From: DASXQK01 sp963724385
GTDB taxonomy: Bacteria; Pseudomonadota; Alphaproteobacteria; Dongiales; Dongiaceae
Direction of reading: 5' to 3'
Length of the DNA stretch: 64,000 nt
Assembly: GCA_963724385.1 (NCBI GenBank)
Contig: CAVRUJ010000002.1
Location: 1,674,001 to 1,738,000 of the forward strand
The position numbers and the translations under genes were made by a program. The notes under the pieces were generated by a model. The model made no database searches and was not told where the DNA came from. It worked only from the letters and a program-made list of their open reading frames with translations. Each line of letters starts with the position of its first letter. The stretch's first letter is position 1. Shown piece after piece: positions 59,803 to 64,000 of this stretch.

Positions 59803-61604
59803 ATGCGCGTCGCCGACTTGATCGCGAAGAGCCTCGCTGCCCACGGCATCGACACGGTGTTCATGGTGACCGGCGGCGGGGCGATGCATCTGAACGACGC
59901 CATGGCGCGCGAAAAGCGCCTCAAGGTGCGCTGCTGCCATCATGAGCAGACCTGCGCCATGGCGGCCGAAAGCTATGCCCGGCTTTCCGGCAGGCTCGCA
60001 GCCGTCAACGTGACGACGGGGCCGGGCGGGCTCAACGCCCTCAACGGCGTCTTCGGCGCCTGGACCGATTCCCTCCCCATGGTGGTCGTTTCCGGCCAGA
60101 TCAAGCGGGAAACCTCGATCCGCCATCTGAAGCTGCCGCTCCGCCAGCTTGGCGACCAGGAGGTGGATATCCTGCCCGTCGTCCAGCCGATCACCAAGTT
60201 CGCGGCCTTCCTCGACGATCCCAAGGACGCCCGCTACCTGATCGAGAAGGCGATCCATGTCGCGCGCACGGGCAGGCCCGGGCCGGTCTGGATCAACGTC
60301 CCCATCGATGTCCAGGCGGCGGATGTCGAGCCCGGCGGCTCAGCGCGGCTTCGAGCCCGCCGGCGAGCCGCCCGATCGGGAGAGCGAGGGCCGTCTTTCG
60401 GGCAAGGCGCTCGATGACGCCGCGGCCGAGATTCTCGCCCGCCTCGCCCGCGCCAAGCGGCCAATCGTCATGCCCGGCGCCGGCGTGCGCATCGCCGGCG
60501 CGGCGGACGACTTTCTCGCCTTCGTCGAGAAGGCGGGCCTGCCGGTCGCCACCGCCTTCAACGCCCATGACCTGATCTGGGAGAGCCATCCGCTGGCGGT
60601 CGGCCGGCCCGGCACCATCGGCAACCGGGGCGGCAATTTCGCCCTGCAGAATGCCGACCTCGTGCTGGTGCTGGGCTGCCGGCTCAATATCCGTCAGATC
60701 GGCTACAACTGGCAGGCCTTCGCCAAGCGGGCGAAGCTGATCATGGTCGATGCCGACCGCAACGAGCTCGCCAAGCCCACCCTCTCGGTCGACCTTCCCG
60801 TCCATGCCGATCTGGCGGAACTGCTCCCGCGATTGGCCGGCAAGGCCGACCCGGCGCTGGCGGCCGCTTCGCGCCCTGGGTCGCCTGGTGCAAGGAGCGC
60901 CACGCGCGTTATCCCGTGGTCCTGCCCGAGTACCGGAAGAAGCAGGAGCCGATCAATCCCTATTGCTTCATGGACCGGCTTTCCGACCATCTGCCCGCCG
61001 ATGCGGCGGTGGTCTGCGGCGACGCCACGGCCTGCATCACCGCCTTCCAGACCCTGCGCCTGAAGCAGGGCCAGCGCCTCTACAGCAATTCCGGCTCGGC
61101 CTCCATGGGCTACGACCTGCCGGCCGCCATCGGCGCGGCCTGGGCGCGGACATGCCGGCGACGTCGTCTGCCTCGCCGGCGACGGCAGCATCATGATGAA
61201 CCTGCAGGAGCTCCAGACGATCCGGGGCAATCGGCTGCCCATCAAGATCTTCCTGCTCAACAACGGCGGCTATCACTCGATCCGCCAGACCCAGAAGGCC
61301 TATTTCGCCGACAACCTGATCGGCATCGACCCCGCGACCGGCGTCAGCCTGCCGAACTGGGAGCGCATCGCCTACGGTTTCGACATCCCGTACTGGCGCG
61401 CCGCTCGCCTCGATGGGCTCGACGACGCCATCGCCGGCGCGCTCGCGGCCGAAGGCCCGCAATTCTGCGAAATCGTTCTCGATCCCGAGCAACCCTTCTC
61501 GCCCCGGGTCGCCTCGCGCCGGCTGGAGGACGGCAGCATGGTGTCTTCGCCGCTCGAGGATATGTCGCCGTTCCTCTCGCGCGAGGAGCTGGCCCAGAAC
61601 ATGA
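59803..61604 (+). CDS. YerE-like TPP-dependent enzyme (acetolactate-synthase family; frameshifted)
   Basis: About 600 residues. TPP PYR domain: MRVADLIAKSLAAHGIDTVF with HHEQTCAMAAESYAR (activating Glu) and TTGPGGLNALNGVFGAW. Central domain: IVMPGAGVRIAGAADDFLAF. PP domain: SASMGYDLPAAIGAA and GDG followed 24 residues later by NN (GDGSIMMNLQEL ... FLLNN), the TPP-Mg motif. Shifts near 60340, 60890 and 61150. The family decarboxylates pyruvate and passes on the two-carbon unit. With RfbF and RfbH in the same locus, this fits YerE, which adds that unit to a CDP-3,6-dideoxy-4-ketohexose. The end is set at TGA 61602-61604, overlapping the next ATG; a shift just before it is needed. Confidence 0.82.
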
Positions 61605-62602
61605 TCGGCGAGGACGAGCAGAAGGCGGTGATCCCGCTCGCCCTGCCGCCGGCCATCGCCGATTCGCTTCGCAGCAGCGAAGCGCGCATTCTCGTCACCG
61701 GAGCCGGCGGCTGGATCGGCAGCGCGACCCTGGAGCTTCTGGCGCAGGCGCTGGGGCCGGAAGGGTTCCGCCGGCGCGTGCGCGCTTTCGCCTCCCGCAG
61801 CCGAAGCCTCGCCCTGCGTGGCGGCGTATCCGTCGAACTCGCTGGCCTCGAGAAGTCTCGCGAGGGTCGAGGTCGGCCCGGCGATGCTCTTCCACTACGC
61901 CTTTCTGACCCGCGAAAAGGCCTCGGCCATGAGCATCGAAGCCTATAGGGAGGCCAACGCCCGCATCTCCGATCGGCTGACGGAAGCGGTCGCGAGGCTG
62001 CGGCCGAAAGCCATGTTCCTTGCCTCTTCGGGTGCGGTCTATGGGCCGGGGCGCGCCTTTGAAGAGGACATCGCCCGCAATCCCTATGGCGTGTTGAAGC
62101 GTCGCGACGAGATTGCTGTTCACCAAGGCCTGCCAGGCCGCGGGCACGAGGCTCGCCATCGCGCGCATCTTCAATCTCTCCGGCCCCTACATCAACAAGC
62201 TCGACAGCTATGCTCTCGCTTCCTTCCTGGTCGACGCGCTGGCCGGCCGGCCGATCGCCATTCGCGCCGCCCAAAGGGTCGAGCGCTCCTACGTCCATGT
62301 CGGCGACGTCGCCGCTCTCGCCCTGGCCGCCTTGCTCGAGCCTGGAGGCGAAGCCGTCACCTTCGACACGGCGGGCGAGCGCGTCGTCGAAGTGGGCGAG
62401 CTGGCGGCGCTGGTTCGGGACGCCGTGGGGCGCCCGGATCTCGAGATCCGGCGCCCGCCGGTCGATGCCGGCCGGCCCGCGGACCGCTATGTCGGCGAGG
62501 GCGCGGCGATGTCGGCACTCGCCCGGACGCTGCGGGATAGCTCTCCTCGACCTGCCGGCGCAGATCCGGCGGACCGCCGACTACCTTCGCGAAATCCGGT
62601 AG
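61601..62602 (+). CDS. NAD-dependent epimerase/reductase, SDR (frameshifted)
   Basis: An extended SDR of about 330 residues with RILVTGAGGWIGSATLELL (GxxGxxG), FLASSGAVYGPGRAF (catalytic serines) and, after shifts near 61840 and 62110, LFTKACQAAGTRLAIARIFN. The usual Tyr-x-x-x-Lys appears as YGVLKRRDE. ERSYVHVGDVAALALAAL follows, then a final shift near 62540 leads to IRRTADYLREIR. I start it at the ATG in AACATGATCGG. The reading frame is also open backwards into the TPP enzyme, so a real or apparent fusion exists as sequenced. It may be the reductase partner (YerF-like) or an epimerase. Confidence 0.75.
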
Positions 62603-62637
62603 CAAGACCCGCCGCCTCCCCTGTAGATTCAACCGTC

Positions 62638-63003
62638 ATGGAACAAACAAGTGCCGCCGCGCCCGGAGCCCGGCCCGGGACCAAGATCGCCAAGTTCGGG
62701 ATCGGCGACATCGTGAAGCACCGGTTCTTCCCGTTCCGGGGCGTCATCTATGACGTCGATCCGGAATTCGCCAACACCGAGGAGTGGTACAACGCGATCC
62801 CGGCCGAGATCCGCCCGCGCAGGGATCAGCCCTTCTACCACCTGCTGGCCGAGAACGCCGAGAGCACCTATACCGCCTATGTCTCCGAGCAGAACCTGCT
62901 GCCCGATGGCGAAGGCGGGCCCATCCGCCATCCCCAGGTGAAGGAGATCTTCGCCGGCCTCAAGGCCGGGCGTTACGAGCTGCGCCCCCGCCGCGCCAAT
63001 TGA
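62638..63003 (+). CDS. hspQ: Heat shock protein HspQ (YccV family)
   Basis: 121 residues, intact. After a 17-residue leader it has AKFGIGDIVKHRFFPFRGVI, YDVDPEFANTEEWY, QPFYHLLAENAESTYTAYVS and SEQNLLPDGEGGPIRHPQV, which are the conserved blocks of HspQ (hemimethylated-DNA-binding/YccV fold). In E. coli HspQ is a specificity factor for the Lon protease. It is a housekeeping gene, marking the right limit of the polysaccharide genes on this side. The frame matches family length with a slightly longer N-terminus. Confidence 0.93.
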   Translation: MEQTSAAAPGARPGTKIAKFGIGDIVKHRFFPFRGVIYDVDPEFANTEEWYNAIPAEIRPRRDQPFYHLLAENAESTYTAYVSEQNLLPDGEGGPIRHPQVKEIFAGLKAGRYELRPRRAN

Positions 63004-63028
63004 GGGCGGCGACCGGGGCTCCCTTTCC

Positions 63029-63304
63029 ATGGGACAGTTCGACGCCCTTCTGCGGCCCCTCACCATGTTCGGCTGCTCCTCCGTGGTTTCGCCGGACCTG
63101 CCCGCGACCTTCGGCCAGCTCAACGTCAGCGACGACCGGATCGTTCCCCTTTTCCAGGAATTCGCCCGGCTCATCCATGCCCATGGCGCCGCCCTCATGT
63201 GCCAGATCAGCCGTACTGCTGGCGAATCGAGCTTGATGGTGAAGGCAGTGGCAGGCGGTAGCGGGATCGCCGGCGCGCCGTCCTCGCTTGGCGCAGGGGG
63301 ATAG
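63029..63304 (+). pseudogene. Old-yellow-enzyme-type NADH:flavin oxidoreductase remnant
   Basis: It starts MGQFDALLRPLT and jumps straight to MFGCSSVVSPDLPATFGQLN, DDRIVPLFQEFARLIHAHG and ALMCQISR. In full members about 45 residues (FMN-binding strand 1 and helix) lie between RPLT and the MFG block, and the barrel continues for some 600 residues after CQI. Here both the internal segment and everything beyond about 63211 are missing; the frame then runs into unrelated sequence. It is a double-deletion remnant, not a simple frameshift. It follows hspQ by 25 bases. Confidence 0.75.
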
Positions 63305-63305
63305 C

Positions 63306-64000
63306 GTGGCACTCGCCGGAGAATCCGCTGCAGGCGCCAGTAACGAGACCCGGTATCGATTGGCAACTCACGCTAATTCTCTGATCGCGTGGGGATTGCG
63401 CTTCGGGGCGGCGCGGTTCTGGCCGAACATCCAATGGCCCGACGAAATATACCAAGCCCTGGAGCCTGCCCATCGCTTGGTGTTCGGTTACGGGTTGCTA
63501 AGCTGGGAGTGGCATGAAGGTATGCGCTCGCTGGTGCTGCCCGGATTCTTCGCTGGGCCTTTGGAGATCGTTAAATGGCTCGACCTCGGACCGGGCATCT
63601 ATCTCCTGGCCATCCAGGCTCATCCTTTGCGCCTTGTCGCTGAGCATCGTGTGGGTCGCCTATCTCCTGGGAGCGGATTCGGTGGGCACCAGCGCACGGA
63701 TGGGCGCAGCAGTGGCGGCGGCGCCGGCTGCGCTCATGTTCGATCTCGTGCTCTTTGCTCCTCATGCGCTCGCTGACTGCCTTGCAACCTATCTCATGGT
63801 GCCTGGCCTATATCTGCTGCAGGCCGGATCGAAGCCGACGGCGCAAGGCGAAGCAATGGGCAGGAAGCGTGACGCCGGAGCGGGAGCGCTGCTGGCTCTG
63901 GCAGCGGCACTTCGCCCACCTCTTGGATTGCCATTGTTGCTGGGGATACTTCTGATCTGCGCGGCCGGCATGATCGTTGGGTGCATCTCATCAGCGGCGC
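63306..64000 (+). CDS. GT22 (ALG9/PIG-B)-like mannosyltransferase, partial
   Basis: A polytopic membrane protein cut by the window end. The first loop WPDEIYQALEPAHRLVFGYG with GLLSWEWHEGMRSLVLPGFF is the signature of the ALG9-type mannosyltransferase family (GT22): an acidic pair after helix 1, then W-E-W-x-x-G-x-R-S. A shift near 63615 leads into ALSLSIVWVAYLLGADSVG, AAAPAALMFDLVLFAPHAL and AAALRPPLGLPLLLGILLI. The GTG start is tentative. Most GT22 enzymes are eukaryotic ER proteins; bacterial members act at the inner membrane. Its 5' end adjoins the flavin oxidoreductase remnant. Confidence 0.7.

Noticed and set aside
1..64000. CRISPR arrays, rRNA operons, riboswitches
   Set aside because: No regularly spaced direct repeats, no rRNA signature segments and no recognisable riboswitch core were found on reading both strands.

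Overview
The window comes from a high-GC proteobacterium, most likely an alphaproteobacterium (Hyphomicrobiales or Rhodospirillales type). Evidence: HspQ, a RhtA-type exporter, many four-base ATGA gene overlaps, and two intergenic palindromic repeats of a style common in that class. No rRNA, intact tRNA, CRISPR array, transposase or integrase was found. Most of the DNA is a very large surface-polysaccharide locus, interrupted by an unrelated amino-acid metabolism block.

Layout. (1) 1-12.4 kb: glycosyltransferases (GT4 types, a CgeB-like enzyme, GT43-like, GT34-like, GT2, GT32-like, DUF5672), a flavin oxidoreductase and a sulfotransferase with an extra C-terminal domain. (2) 12.5-26.5 kb: metabolism. 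It holds glutathione transferases, a D-threonine aldolase/D-serine dehydratase-family enzyme, aldehyde dehydrogenase, SDR, APC permease, LysR regulator, ornithine-cyclodeaminase-family enzyme, RhtA-like exporter, M24 peptidase-fold hydrolase, cupin and VOC protein. (3) 26.6-31.3 kb: membrane GT-C-like protein, GtrB-like transferase, RfbF and an epimerase. (4) 31.3-45.2 kb: a stretch of visibly lower GC (about half, against about two thirds outside) with GT2 enzymes, a Wzx-like flippase, a second GtrB-like enzyme, methyltransferase, DegT aminotransferase, WbqC, two tandem beta-propeller proteins, a GNAT acyltransferase, a membrane GT and a glycine-rich secreted protein. It ends at two tRNA fragments. 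(5) 45.3-64 kb: a carbamoyltransferase/SxtK-like/SxtJ/SGNH module, RfbH, GT87 membrane transferases, acyltransferase 3, a membrane spermidine-synthase-like protein, a NeuB-family synthase, a YerE-like TPP enzyme, an SDR, HspQ, a wrecked flavin oxidoreductase and a GT22-like gene running off the edge.

How they may fit together. RfbF, RfbH, the acetolactate-synthase-like TPP enzyme and the SDRs match the set used for CDP-3,6-dideoxyhexoses carrying a two-carbon branch (yersiniose type), although the CDP-glucose dehydratase is not in the window. The glycan would be assembled by cytosolic GTs, flipped by the Wzx-like protein, and decorated by GtrB/GT-C pairs, sulfation, acylation and carbamoylation. 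The low-GC block looks like a swapped-in serotype cassette that separates rfbF from rfbH.

Caveat. About half the genes are broken by single-base frameshifts, most explicable by one extra or missing base. Where they can be counted, removing them restores normal proteins. I read these mainly as sequence errors and give the coordinates of the whole conceptual gene.
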